Made by a program: the position numbers and the translations under genes. Below the pieces are notes generated by a model that made no database searches, was not told where the DNA came from, and saw only the letters and a list, made by a program, of their open reading frames with translations. From Trileptium ribeirensis (taxonomy: Eukaryota > Nematoda > Enoplea > Enoplida > Thoracostomopsidae): a stretch of 64,000 nt of DNA. The stretch lies in the NCBI GenBank assembly GCA_030248225.1, contig JASANE010012513.1, positions 32,904-96,903 on the forward strand, in the 5' to 3' direction. Positions 10,929-21,648 of this stretch are shown here, piece by piece; within the stretch, counting starts at the first letter, position 1, and each line of letters opens with the position of its first letter.

Positions 10929-11658
10929 AAACACTATTCTACCGCAGGGCATAGCTGTGTCGGAGCGGATATGCCATGCCCACCAGTTGCTCAGGGCCCG
11001 GGTGGCTGGAACGGCCCGACTCGACCGACGGTGGGACGCTGCCGTTTTGTCAGGGCTGTTAGGGTTCGCATCTCCGTTCCTGCACACTATGCCTGGAATA
11101 CACGTCAGCAGTTGCATGTTAAACCACCTAGAGGGACTTTTAGAGATCGTTGCCCGGGTTATCGACGCAATGAGCATTACACAGGCAATCACAGAAGTGT
11201 ATCGGTCTCAAATTCCTATCCTTCAAACATGCATCGTATGCGAGGAACGACATAATCCAAATTTCATGCCTGGGGAAGAGTGTGCTTTTATCACTTATCA
11301 CGGTGAATGGGATTACACTGGGAATCTGTCCGCAGATTATGGAACCATTAGGCGGGACGGGACAGTATCTATTCGACCAAATAGCACACAAGGATTACAC
11401 ACGGCCTACGAACTCATAGCGTATAGGGAAGCCAACTTGGAGTTTCTAGAAACCATTATAGATGCGCCGTACCTATTAGACCACCTAGTTACGGAATTTG
11501 ACGAAACCGGACCTAAGGTTCCGGTGCAGTCACTACATCGCATCGTGTATGCTATAATGGCTAATGCCCTTTTCATCGATATAGATAGTAAACCAAAGCG
11601 CGAGGAACTACTCGACTATTATGGTTGCGCAACCTGCCCAGAACATTTGGCAGAATGA
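10897..11658 (+). CDS. Unrecognised globular ORF between gag and env
   Basis: The frame is open from 10897 to TGA 11656-11658, about 253 codons. No convincing ATG opens it; the first is well inside. It reads as a folded protein, with helical segments, a C-x2-C pair (TCIVCEERH) near the middle and a second C-x2-C close to the end. Its start overlaps the end of the preceding ORF by 32 bp in the +1 frame. Its end overlaps the start of the env ORF by 38 bp. I cannot assign a function; an element-specific accessory or second structural domain is possible. Confidence 0.55.
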   Translation, partial: ATFWGRSDAGENTILPQGIAVSERICHAHQLLRARVAGTARLDRRWDAAVLSGLLGFASPFLHTMPGIHVSSCMLNHLEGLLEIVARVIDAMSITQAITEVYRSQIPILQTCIVCEERHNPNFMPGEECAFITYHGEWDYTGNLSADYGTIRRDGTVSIRPNSTQGLHTAYELIAYREANLEFLETIIDAPYLLDHLVTEFDETGPKVPVQSLHRIVYAIMANALFIDIDSKPKREELLDYYGCATCPEHLAE

Positions 11659-13438
11659 CCCAATGGACGACACGGACCAGGTCCCAAACATGGACCATGA
11701 CGCGGACATAACATTTATCGACGAAGAGGAACTTGAAAGTGAGTTGAGTGCCGTACTCAGTGATGCCAGCAGTGACGAATTGGACATACCAGCGATTGAC
11801 TCATTTGACTCCGACGACCTCATCTCTGAGCCAAGTTTCTCCGTGGACACCGAGAATGCCAGCAATGGACATGATAATGCTAACGACGGGAGTGACCGGG
11901 CATCACCGACCAGGTCGGTACGGTCCTCTCCACACGTATTCGGACAGGGTATCGAAGCTGCGGTCGGATTCCTAAATAAGGGAACTAGAATAATGGGATT
12001 GCTACTTGCTCTACTAACCCTTCATCAATTAGGTCAAACTCACGCTATTGCTACACCATTCTCGGATCAGGTCGCACGCTTAGGAGCTATGGTAAATCAA
12101 CAAGTGGGTACGTTAATCGAACCGCAAGACTTAGTAATAACCGCTTCGCAATCTACCTTTTTACCAATAATTTTACGGCTATCCTTAGATGGACTACAAC
12201 CTAGCAGGCAAGCCACTGGTATGGCGTGGTGTGTATACACTCCTCGGGGTAAACCATGTTTGGGGAATTGTTGTCCCAATCCAAATTGTACTACCATGCC
12301 GGATTTACAACAGAAAGTACAGGAGTTAGAAAGAGAATTAAGAAGCACATATCAAGGTGTACTAGATACTAGTTACTACATGGCACTAATGCGCGAATAT
12401 TGCGAGGCGAATTCTCATCTCTGTGAGGAACCTAAAGTCAGAAAGAAGCGATTTCTCGCTGCATTAGCTGGAGCCGCAGGCGTAGTAACAGGATTTTTAG
12501 GTGTCGGTGTAGCGTTCACCAACGCTGTACACCTTAAGGACTTAAATAAGCAGGTGCTAGCGTTATCTAAAGAAATGAGGAACACATATAATGTCGCTTA
12601 TGGTAATTCGCGAGCGATCATGAAATTAACGCACGCTAATGAGGAGTTATACTCGTTTTTACATCATGAGATGCAGGAGGTAGTTACTATGATCGATCAG
12701 GTAAGATGCCAGGAGCAACGCTACGTAACTGAGGTTCATCGCGAGCTAGTAAACCACATGTTTCGCACCAGCCTTCGATCATCGGTCGACGCAGTCATGG
12801 AAGCCATGATGAGTGGTCAATTATCGCCTAAGGTAGTGGACGCATCCACGCTTAAGAACTTATTCCAAAAGAACTCGCAGATAGCGCAGACGATTTTAAC
12901 ACGCGAACCTGCATTGGCATACCAATTTGGACAAATCTACCCAGTGCACATCGATCTAGGCTCATTTAAATTTGCTTTCATACTGCGGGTCCCATTAGTC
13001 ACGTCGGACGATGTCCGACCCTACTTTCGCATATATAACGTCGGCTGGAACGTCCCAGAACGCAGTGCTCACATGAAATTACCATTACCTGATTACGCTA
13101 CGCGGATTGAACGCGCACGCTATGAAGTGCTAAAACTGCATGCTTGCAACACACGACCAGGCATTGCCTTCTGTGAAATACACGCCTTAGCAACGGACCA
13201 TACGTCGCGTTGTTTGGACTGGATCATCATGGGTGAGGACGCTCCAGAGGAAGCTCATCAACTCTGCAAGAACAGTGCATTGGTCGGGCCAATGGCAAAC
13301 CATACAGATGTCTACACCACGGCACAAGGAGTTTTAATTCGAACTGCTGAACGTAAGGCTGTCGTCTCCAAGAAGAAACATCTCAGCCACGTTACCCGAG
13401 GGGAGACAATTAACATTGCTGACAACGGAGATTTGTGA
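11621..13438 (+). CDS. env: F-like envelope glycoprotein, ectodomain part (class I fusion type)
   Basis: ATG 11621 opens a 605-residue ORF. Residues 1-115 are strongly acidic. A signal-peptide-like hydrophobic stretch follows a second ATG at 11993 (residue 125), so the mature glycoprotein may start there. A short Cys-rich N-terminal subunit comes next. A basic furin-type site RKKR lies at residues 274-277 (12440-12451), directly followed by an Ala/Gly/Val-rich hydrophobic fusion-peptide-like segment and then heptad-like helices. This is the layout of errantivirus Env and baculovirus F proteins. The ORF stops at TGA 13436-13438, before any membrane anchor; the anchor lies in the same frame just downstream. 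This is an old genomic copy and appears defective. Confidence 0.8.
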   Translation: MVAQPAQNIWQNDPMDDTDQVPNMDHDADITFIDEEELESELSAVLSDASSDELDIPAIDSFDSDDLISEPSFSVDTENASNGHDNANDGSDRASPTRSVRSSPHVFGQGIEAAVGFLNKGTRIMGLLLALLTLHQLGQTHAIATPFSDQVARLGAMVNQQVGTLIEPQDLVITASQSTFLPIILRLSLDGLQPSRQATGMAWCVYTPRGKPCLGNCCPNPNCTTMPDLQQKVQELERELRSTYQGVLDTSYYMALMREYCEANSHLCEEPKVRKKRFLAALAGAAGVVTGFLGVGVAFTNAVHLKDLNKQVLALSKEMRNTYNVAYGNSRAIMKLTHANEELYSFLHHEMQEVVTMIDQVRCQEQRYVTEVHRELVNHMFRTSLRSSVDAVMEAMMSGQLSPKVVDASTLKNLFQKNSQIAQTILTREPALAYQFGQIYPVHIDLGSFKFAFILRVPLVTSDDVRPYFRIYNVGWNVPERSAHMKLPLPDYATRIERARYEVLKLHACNTRPGIAFCEIHALATDHTSRCLDWIIMGEDAPEEAHQLCKNSALVGPMANHTDVYTTAQGVLIRTAERKAVVSKKKHLSHVTRGETINIADNGDL

Positions 13439-13790
13439 CTGTGGCACAATAACTATACCCAGCTCGTGGTCGGGCCACTTATGCTGGCTAGCACACTAGA
13501 CGCGCAGGAAGTCACAATCCATATTGGGCCTAACATCACTGTCCATGACTTTCCGGACATACCGCTCAAACCAATTGCTTGGAGCTCGTTGGAACACGCT
13601 AAAGCGACGAACTTACAGGTCCAACAAATAGCAGACGAGCAGTTGAAGAAGGTAATTGACTTCCCATACATCACTACCACTGGCGTAGCTCCTTATTTAT
13701 GGATGCTCATCGTGCTAGTAGCTGCTGGCATTGGGGCCATAATCTACTTTAGGAAGAAGGCTGGATTCTGTCCCAAATGCATCAAGGGGC
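13439..13790 (+). pseudogene. Membrane anchor and cytoplasmic tail of the envelope, joined to Pol
   Basis: Directly after TGA 13436-13438 the same frame continues with N-glycosylation-type motifs (NYT, NIT). A hydrophobic segment of about 20 residues follows at roughly 13690-13750, then a basic stop-transfer cluster. This looks like the missing transmembrane part of the envelope. There is no stop between it and the protease/RT. So in the frame as it stands the envelope anchor is the N-terminal portion of the Pol ORF. Confidence 0.7.
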
Positions 13791-16549
13791 GCCTACAGCG
13801 TTGGTGGCAACAACGACCATGTGCTCGGGAGGAACTAAGGCGACCCGAATTGCACATTAAGACGGAAAATGAGTATGGCACCACAGACACGTCCCGACCA
13901 ACAGTTTCAGCTCCAGCTGCTTCCACTGAGCACCTCGAATTACGTACAATGAGCCCTCGCCGCTCAGCACGATTAAATGTTACCAATGAAGATGAAAGCG
14001 TCGTTCTAGTAGAGCCTACTGAATTATTCGCAGTATCTGAGCGATCCCAACGTCGAGGACATCGCACCGCAGCATACCACCGACAAGTCAACGCGATACA
14101 TCATATGGACGCACCCTTACTCATCAATGCTTTTGTATACCGCACGCCAGCACTTACACTAATAGATACAGGTGCAGACGTGTCCATCGTATCACAATAC
14201 TTGGTAAATAATTTAGGCCTCCAGCCGCAACCTGACGATTCCACCAGGATAGTATCTGCCACCAAACAGGAACTAACTTTAGACGGCAGCATAAGTGTAC
14301 CTTTGTCGATCGGGTCCATAAAGGTACAAACCAAATTCTTTGTCACTAAAACAGCACCTTATCACTGCATCATAGGAACAAATTTTATGTCCCAACTGCC
14401 AAAGTGCATCATAAATTTTAAAGAACGTTGCTTAGAAATAGCAGTGGACGAGGAAGAAGCTAAAATACCTTTTGCAGGATTAGAACGGTACGACCCACCA
14501 CTAATTGCAGTAATGTGTCGGAAGCTCACCACAATAGAACCAAACACTGAAACATTCATTAATGCGATCCCAGAAATAGCCGAAACAGGCGTAGGACCGG
14601 CACTATTTGTGCCCGCACCAGAAATGGTTGACATCGCAATGGCACATGCATTAGTGTTAAGAAGCCAAAGAACCATACCAATCGCAGTAATTAATTTCGG
14701 GAACACACCAGTCACTATTTATGCCGGACAAACGATAGGTCACATTGAGGTAATGATGAATCCCAACGTGCAATTCTTGAAAGACACAAACAAAAATTTG
14801 GTCCGGTACGAGGAGCACAAACCTGCCAAGCAATTAAATAACATTACTGCACACCCTGAAAGAATCATCCAATACATAGAGGCAGGGAAAAGGTCAATTG
14901 ACCATGAAAGAGCTCAAACGGTCTTGAGTAAAATAGATTTCGATAAGACCCTACTGTCCCCGTTTGAGCTAAAACAGTTGAAAACCGCAATTGCTGAAAA
15001 CGCAGATGTGTTCAGCACGCATGATTTTGATTTAGGACGCTACACAGAACATAGGCACCGCATAGAGACCGGAGATGCTAAGCCAATTAAGCAAGCACCG
15101 TATCGATTAGCACATTCCTTACGTGAACCGCTTAGAGAGGAACTCAATAGTATGCTAGATGCTGGACTAATATCACCATCGAGCTCACCTTGGGGATCAC
15201 CAATAGTGTATGTAACCAAGAGTGACGGCTCACTCCGACTCTGTGTGGACTTTCGGAAGGTAAACACGGTAGCAGAACAGGACGCATATCCATTACCTAG
15301 AATAGATGATATTCTGGGATGCCTCAGAAATACTAAACTAATGTCCAGCTTAGATCTAAATAAGGGTTTCTGGCAACTAGAATTAGACCCAGAGACGAAG
15401 GACAAAACATCTTTTGTAACAGTTCATGGGCAATATGAATACAACGTCTTACCATTTGGATTAAATTCATCCCCAGGAGCTTTTCAACGTTGCATGTCCA
15501 TGATTTTAAAAGGGTTAGAATGGGAAAAATGCTTAATCTATATAGACGACATACTAGTATTTTCACCAACGTTTGAGGATCACCTAGCAGACCTAATTAG
15601 GGTGTTCGATCGTTTTCGCAGAGCAAACTTAAAATTAAAACCATCAAAATGCCACTTTGGCCGAGGCAGCTTAAAATATTTAGGACACATAATCAGTACA
15701 GAAGGTGTAAAACCAGACCCAGAAAAGGCAATAGCAATAGAAGAATTCAAACGCCCGGAGACATTGAAGCAGCTTCAAAGTTTCCTGGGACTAGTAGGTT
15801 ACTATCACAAATTCATACCAAGCTACTCAGATATATGCGAACCACTGAACGAACTGAAACGCAAAGACGCGGTATTTAAATGGACTCCTAAGTGTCAGGA
15901 TGCATTTAAGAAGCTAAAACAAGCGCTATTAGATGAACCAGTACTAATAAATCCCGATTTTACACAGCCGTTCATTTTGCAGACGGACGCTTCAGGATAC
16001 GCAATGGGTGCAGTGCTCTCGCAGAAAACTAAACAAGGTCTTAAACCCAGTGCGTACGCGAGCAAGGCTCTGCTAGATTATCAACGCCGTTACCCCGCAA
16101 TCGAAGCTGAGGCTCTCGCAATCAGATGGGCAGCGCTACACTTTAAGCATTACCTCGTAGGACACAAATTTCATGTCGAAACCGATCACAAGCCGCTAAA
16201 AGCCTTGTTTGACAAGCCGCCTAGGAACTCACGCTTATCCCAATGGCGTAGTGAATTACTACTTGAGTTCGGAGGATTTGAAATACTATATAGACCAAGT
16301 AAAGAGAACGGCAATGCCGATGCTTTGTCGCGGGATCCTAGATACGATCCATCTCTTGGTGAGGAACAAGGAAATACCTATGAAATACTGATGATGGGTC
16401 GAGGACGACCCACCGGCTCTCGTCCACCAACAACCTGCGCCGCATGGGATCAATCGCACTTGCCGTATCTCGTACGCACAGTAACCCCGCTCGCAACAGG
16501 GGCGCCAACAGCAGTAATAGGAAGTCCGATTGCTCCCCCAGGACAGTGA
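13791..16549 (+). CDS. pol: Pol: aspartic protease, reverse transcriptase, RNase H
   Basis: This is the Ty3/gypsy-type replication enzyme; the frame is open from 13439. The protease active site LIDTGADVS has DTG at 14165-14173. The RT fingers motif LRLCVDFRKVN is near 15235, the SSLDLNKGFWQ motif near 15347, and the catalytic YIDD box at 15539-15550. RNase H begins with LQTDASGYAMGAVLS near 15980 and includes the EAEALAIRWA and TDHKPL motifs. All key residues looked intact. TGA at 16547-16549 ends the ORF, but the same frame stays open into the integrase, so PR-RT-RH-IN was probably one polyprotein. No independent ATG start was identified. Confidence 0.93.
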
Positions 16550-18304
16550 AACCCCGAGGCAATCCCATCGCAACTAGTTCCTGACACGCAGATAACGGCA
16601 GTACCCCCAGCAACACTCACGCAGCAAGCAGCTACGCTAAGCGCGATCCCAATTAGGATGCAGCAGGCAGAAACACCAGTAATGTCAGTACACACTACAA
16701 CCATATCGAGTTCTGGAGTCGGACCTCAGGCTCGGGGATCTAAAAGGCCACACCGGCCTGAGTCGGAAACCGTAGGACTAAGAGCAACCACATTACCGAC
16801 AGAGCAGGAATTTGATAGGCTCATGAAATTAATGATGCATTATGAAACTGAGATATTACCAACAGTAAGGATCGAGGACGCACAAGACACCCACGAAAAC
16901 ATATATTTACCATTCTTTTCAAATCTCCCAGATTTTAACCTAGTACGGCTCTTGCCGTACATCCAAAGAAATGACCCAGAACTGGGTCCTATTTGGTGGT
17001 ACTTATACAACAAGACACGGCCCAAGGCCGAATTGGGCGCACTAAGAATAGAAATGCGGGCTCATTACTTCGAACTAGCCCAAGACACGAAAATATTATA
17101 CATGCATCCACTACAACCAGGGGACATAAATTACAAATTGTGCGTCCCAATTACACTAGTACAGCAGGTACTCAAACACGAACATAACACATTATATGGA
17201 GGACATCCTGGCCGCGATCGGCTACTAGCAAAATTAAAGCAATTTTACTACTGGAAGGGTATGTCGGAGCACGCACAACAATGGATCAGGCGATGCACCC
17301 TATGCCAATCCGCGAAGGACCCAATTGCTCGGATAACCACCGGATTGGGTAGGGTTCCGTTGGCAAATCAACCAATGTATCGTGTATTCGTAGATATACT
17401 CGACATTCAAGTTCGGTCGCAAGCGGGTAACCGCTATGTTATTGCATTCATCGATCAATTCACAAAATTCGCAATAGCAGTCGCAATAAGGCACCAGGAT
17501 GCACACACAGCCGCACACATATTTTTATATGAGGTAGTTAATAAGTACGGGGCTCCCAGTGAGTTATATTCTGACAGAGGAGGTGCTTTCACTGCGCATA
17601 TGTTTGAAAGCCTGTGCCAGGAAATGCACATATTTCGGCACATGAGTTTAGCTTATCACCCTCAGGCAAACGGAGAAATAGAAAGATTCAATAGGACCTT
17701 ACTCTATCTATTGCGAGTAAGTGTACCCCAAAATGATCATCATTCATGGGATGTATCATTGCCATTCTGCATAATGGCCTATAATTCTTCAGTACATACA
17801 GCAACAAAATATCCACCATTTTTGTTAATGCATGGATTCTATCCTAGATTGCCCGGAGAATACGACACGCATAGCGCAGCTACAGGATACACCGGAGCTC
17901 ACTCATATAGAGCCAACGCGCAGCGCCGGATGGCTTCCATTAGAGAACGCGCATATCAATCAATGAGAGCCGCCCAGGAAGTAAACCGGCTAAGGTACAA
18001 CAGGCGAGCTCGCGAACCACGCTATCAAACAGGTGAGTTAGTTTGGGTTTATAGACACGACACTACACCAGGAACATCTAGGAAACTTACGCCTCGTTGG
18101 TGCGGACCATACGAAATACTAAGGATCACTCCGCCATGCATGCGTGTAAGAATGCATTCCAATCCGGAAGGCATGGAACATGTCGTGCACATTAATAGGA
18201 CAAAACCATGTTTTAGGGCATTAGATCCGGTACCTAATGTAGGGGACTGGTTAAGCCAGGTACACGCTTCTGTATTAGAAAGGGGACTGAACGAACCAAC
18301 TTAA
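16550..18304 (+). CDS. pol: Pol: integrase (continuation after in-frame TGA)
   Basis: Same frame as RT/RNase H; the first ATG is at 16658. The N-terminal zinc-binding HHCC runs from NTLYGGHPGRDRL to RRCTLCQSAK at about 17186-17312. The catalytic core has the first Asp in VFVDILD (near 17390), the second in YSDRGGAF (near 17570) and Glu in ANGEIERFNR (near 17673), the D,D-35-E arrangement. A C-terminal SH3-like GPY module (RWCGPYEI, near 18095) follows. It would insert the cDNA into host chromosomes. The ORF closes with TAA 18302-18304, after which the frame again stays open for 84 codons. Confidence 0.93.
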   Translation, partial: NPEAIPSQLVPDTQITAVPPATLTQQAATLSAIPIRMQQAETPVMSVHTTTISSSGVGPQARGSKRPHRPESETVGLRATTLPTEQEFDRLMKLMMHYETEILPTVRIEDAQDTHENIYLPFFSNLPDFNLVRLLPYIQRNDPELGPIWWYLYNKTRPKAELGALRIEMRAHYFELAQDTKILYMHPLQPGDINYKLCVPITLVQQVLKHEHNTLYGGHPGRDRLLAKLKQFYYWKGMSEHAQQWIRRCTLCQSAKDPIARITTGLGRVPLANQPMYRVFVDILDIQVRSQAGNRYVIAFIDQFTKFAIAVAIRHQDAHTAAHIFLYEVVNKYGAPSELYSDRGGAFTAHMFESLCQEMHIFRHMSLAYHPQANGEIERFNRTLLYLLRVSVPQNDHHSWDVSLPFCIMAYNSSVHTATKYPPFLLMHGFYPRLPGEYDTHSAATGYTGAHSYRANAQRRMASIRERAYQSMRAAQEVNRLRYNRRAREPRYQTGELVWVYRHDTTPGTSRKLTPRWCGPYEILRITPPCMRVRMHSNPEGMEHVVHINRTKPCFRALDPVPNVGDWLSQVHASVLERGLNEPT

Positions 18305-20013
18305 CGAATTATCGCTGATAGAGATTTCGTTACTGAGATAGAACCCGTGGACGAAGTAGCAGTGCGCACTGTAAGAACAACAGTCAGTGATAGTTCAGAC
18401 ACCGAGAGTATAGAAATGGGTGACCCTAACGATCCTAACTTATATCGCAGGACTTATGCTGAGATTGAGGCAGAACAAGCAGCAGTGGAGCACATTGAGT
18501 ATCGAACGGACGACTACGTCCGCAAAATCCACGGACGGTCAGGAATCGGATTCCTCTGACTGATCCAGATAGAGAAATAGAACCCTCTTGGCCACCGATA
18601 TCGCAGGAACAGGTTACTAGCCAAGAAGCTTTTTCATACATACCAGAACCTGGTAGCCGAGACACGCAGGTAGAATATGGACGACACACCGCGCCAGTAA
18701 CAACGATGGAAAGAATAGTAGCTACCAGCGAGGAAGTTCCATTCGGTGTACCGACTGTAGGTGTAGGCATACTTGAAGGACAACACTTCTATCCCGCGGA
18801 TGTTACGCTGTCCACTACACCTCGAGGAGCTTCAGGCGGAATTGTCGTACCTGGTCCATACACCTCAGGAGACCTGCGTTACGCAATTATTCTCGCCGCA
18901 CAGGACCATCCGTTATTCCAATCTCGTCCAGCTGAACATATTATGGCATCGCGGCTGCGGGTACCAATGGAAATGTCAACTCAAACCGTAGGAGACTATA
19001 CCACAATACGTCCTTATAGCGCTCCGCCAGTAGCTGCCGACAGACCTATGTTTCCCCATCAATATGTTTTTCGCGAAGTAGCCTTTACTCAACCTCCAGG
19101 GTCACCAATGTCCAGCTACCTGTCAGAGACATCTGGTGAAGGTACCACAGTGGACGTGAGAGCAGCCGAAGCGGACGACGAACTAACTAGCCAGACATCA
19201 CAGGAGCCCTCTTCAGCTGAACGACGCGGTCAAGCGGGACAAGAAACATCCAGTAGTAGTTCCAGAACACCTACTACACAACCGGGAGCATCCGACTCAC
19301 TAAGCGAATTTACGCTTGCGGAATCAAGTAGCGAACCACCAGCACCCCGAATGGGAATCGTTCACGCAGTAACCTTAGGTACCCCTCCCCGCACACGAGC
19401 ATCGACAGAAGAACGAGGAAAGGCGCTTGTCGGACGGGCCACGCAACGGAAACAGGTTGTATCAACACGAGGAGGTTCGACCACCCAGTCTGGCCCCACT
19501 GATCAGCCAGGACCATCCACGGTAACCATCACTGAGCAGGTACACCCCACTACTGCTGCTACTACCTCCTCAGGAACAATACGCCTTAGTACGACTCAAG
19601 CGACGGTCCCAACCAGACACTTACTACATCGCCAGGCCAGGGACCGGGTCTTTAGGCCATACGGCGCAGCATCCGACGAAGAGGTAGGAGACGCCTTACG
19701 CAGACCCAGACGTGTAACTTTCCAGGAACCACGGACGACCATCATCGAAGCGGCAGGAACATCGACTAGACTAGCCTCTACTACACGCACACAATCCACC
19801 ACTGTCACCACTTCAATGACAAGCGCACCAACACCAACCCCACGACAGCTTTTAATGGAAGGACGCTCGCCAGATGGGACACAACCACCAACCTCATTTC
19901 CCCGATGTCCTTCTAGCCAGGAATTACACCCTGCAGCTTGGCGACGACGAACACCCCGACCGCCACCACATGATGAGTCTGACTCGAACGACCCTGACCT
20001 ACGGGTGAACTAA
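18305..20013 (+). CDS. Ser/Thr/Pro-rich tail region downstream of integrase, frameshifted
   Basis: I do not recognise this. The integrase frame continues from 18305 to TGA 18557-18559. The -1 frame is open from 18499 to TAA 20011-20013 (first ATG 18706) and carries similar composition, so the two are probably one region broken by a frameshift within 18499-18557. The long part is rich in Ser, Thr, Pro, Gln and Glu with long STT runs, and ends in a basic/acidic stretch. It could be a disordered C-terminal Pol extension or a separate mucin-like product. No membrane segment was seen. Confidence 0.5.
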
Positions 20014-20156
20014 TCCTAATCATACTCGCACGTACCTCAACACAAGTAAACACGACAGGCCAACAAAAAGGGGGGCAGACGAGGGGATCAGGAACACATT
20101 CACAGGTAACCAAGACTACCCTTACACTCAGGCTTATTTCGATATACACATTATAG

Positions 20157-21388
20157 ATGCGACGAAGCTGCAGCGCAAACGACATCCGAAGGCCGCTGAT
20201 ACCAAAAGGCGTGCCGCACGTACCGATGGTTTGTGGCAACGGCGTTTACCCGGCGGTGCCCATCTACCGCATTCAACGAGGGCCGCTCGTGCAAATCTTT
20301 GCCTCTAAAGGCACCTGTCGGCCCTGCTCGGCAACGAAACCACCACAATTGACACATTCGAGCATAACGGGCGGCGACTGTCCAGCGCGTCCGAACACTT
20401 TCACCTCAGCATCCTGGAGCTGCTGGGCTTTGATAACGCCGGAAAGGAACTGGCTAAAGCGGACATCAGCCCAACGGAGCTGCAACTCCGCAGCATTGCA
20501 TTACTTCGTCGGCTGCCGCTCAAAAGGCGGCATATGCTCCAGGCCTATTACCCGCACATCATGCGGCCAATTCTACTGGCCAAGTTCCCCATAATCGAAT
20601 GTGCGGAAGAGCTGGAAGCCACCGGCGACCGACTTTTGCTCAGCGCGGCGTTTGACGACTTTTGGGGAACCGGCACGACCCACATCCAGTGTTGTTGTGA
20701 CCGCACGTTCCACAACGTGACGGGTCGTCTGCTCGAAGAAATCCGAGCATATTATCGGGACGGCCTCGTGCGATGGCCCCAAGTCATCATCGTGGGCGAC
20801 GAACAAGCGTTACCATTGCTCAACGTCGCCGACCAGCATAACTGGCTCGTGTTCGCTTGGCCGCGTATGGAGATGGCCGACCTGGTCCAATGGGCCAACG
20901 CCTTCGTTACGCCACAGACGGACTGCGTAATTGTCCTCGGCGGCTATGGCAAACTGTGGCAGGCCGACCGCAAGGTCTATTCGCCCAGTGCGTTCACCAA
21001 GCGCATTAAGCGGAAACTGGAGGTCCTCGAGCGACGCCTCCGCGAAAACGCAGCCGTCTATATCGCTCCGCCGCCACCACAGTGGAATGCTACGAATTAC
21101 ACCAGCGACGCGTGGGCGACGGAGCTGCGCATGCGGAAGCTAAGCCTCACCGAGCAACACCAGGCCCTGCGGAACGTCATCATGCCCGCATGGTCGGTAC
21201 CGTTAACGGCACCCGAAGCCTGGGATACGGTCGGACCGTTCAACCGGGGTGAGGATCGCCAGCGATGGGCCGAACCGGTGGTAGCGCCCGCTTATCAGAA
21301 GGAACTGGTCAATTGGGTGGGCTACTATGTTCGTTGCACCGGACTCTTTCGCCTCGGCGAGCAACGGAGATGCGACGAAGAAGAGTAA
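20157..21388 (+). pseudogene. NADAR-domain gene 1 with degenerate SGNH-like C-terminal domain (one frameshift)
   Basis: ATG 20157 follows a splice-acceptor-like sequence. The first 50 codons are in one frame and the rest (20309-21388) in the -1 frame, with TAA at 20306-20308 between them: a one-base lesion. The N-terminal domain matches NADAR (YbiA-like): a conserved Glu (20393-20395) in SASEHF, then MRPILLAKF, then TGDRLLLSAAFDDFWGTG (Trp at 20663), then NVTGRLLEEIR. NADAR enzymes cleave N-glycosidic bonds, including ADP-ribose on guanine. The second domain has a VIIVGDEQ block and a VIVLGGY block like SGNH hydrolases, but lacks the catalytic Ser and Asn. About 45% of residues appear similar to gene 2. 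Confidence 0.75.
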
Positions 21389-21648
21389 TGCTCATTTAGG
21401 AACTTATTCGCACGTGGGTACCTCCAGCTGAAAGAAACAGACAACTGGTTAGGAGTCATAGAACACCATAGAGCGGTAGAAAACACAACCCTTTAGGGCC
21501 TAAAGAATCCCGTCTGCGAACGCACGCGAGAGAATCAAGCACAGGACTAGAAGGTACGCAAGCCTTTGCATGTGGTTGCACTAGTATGCGTAGCGTAAAC
21601 CGACTGTTGTGAGAAGGGACAAAACCTATAAAGGTTATATTATTACAG
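21389..21648 (+). other. Spacer between the two NADAR genes
   Basis: No coding sequence was seen. It ends in TATTATTACAG directly before ATG 21649, a good splice-acceptor match. Confidence 0.4.
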
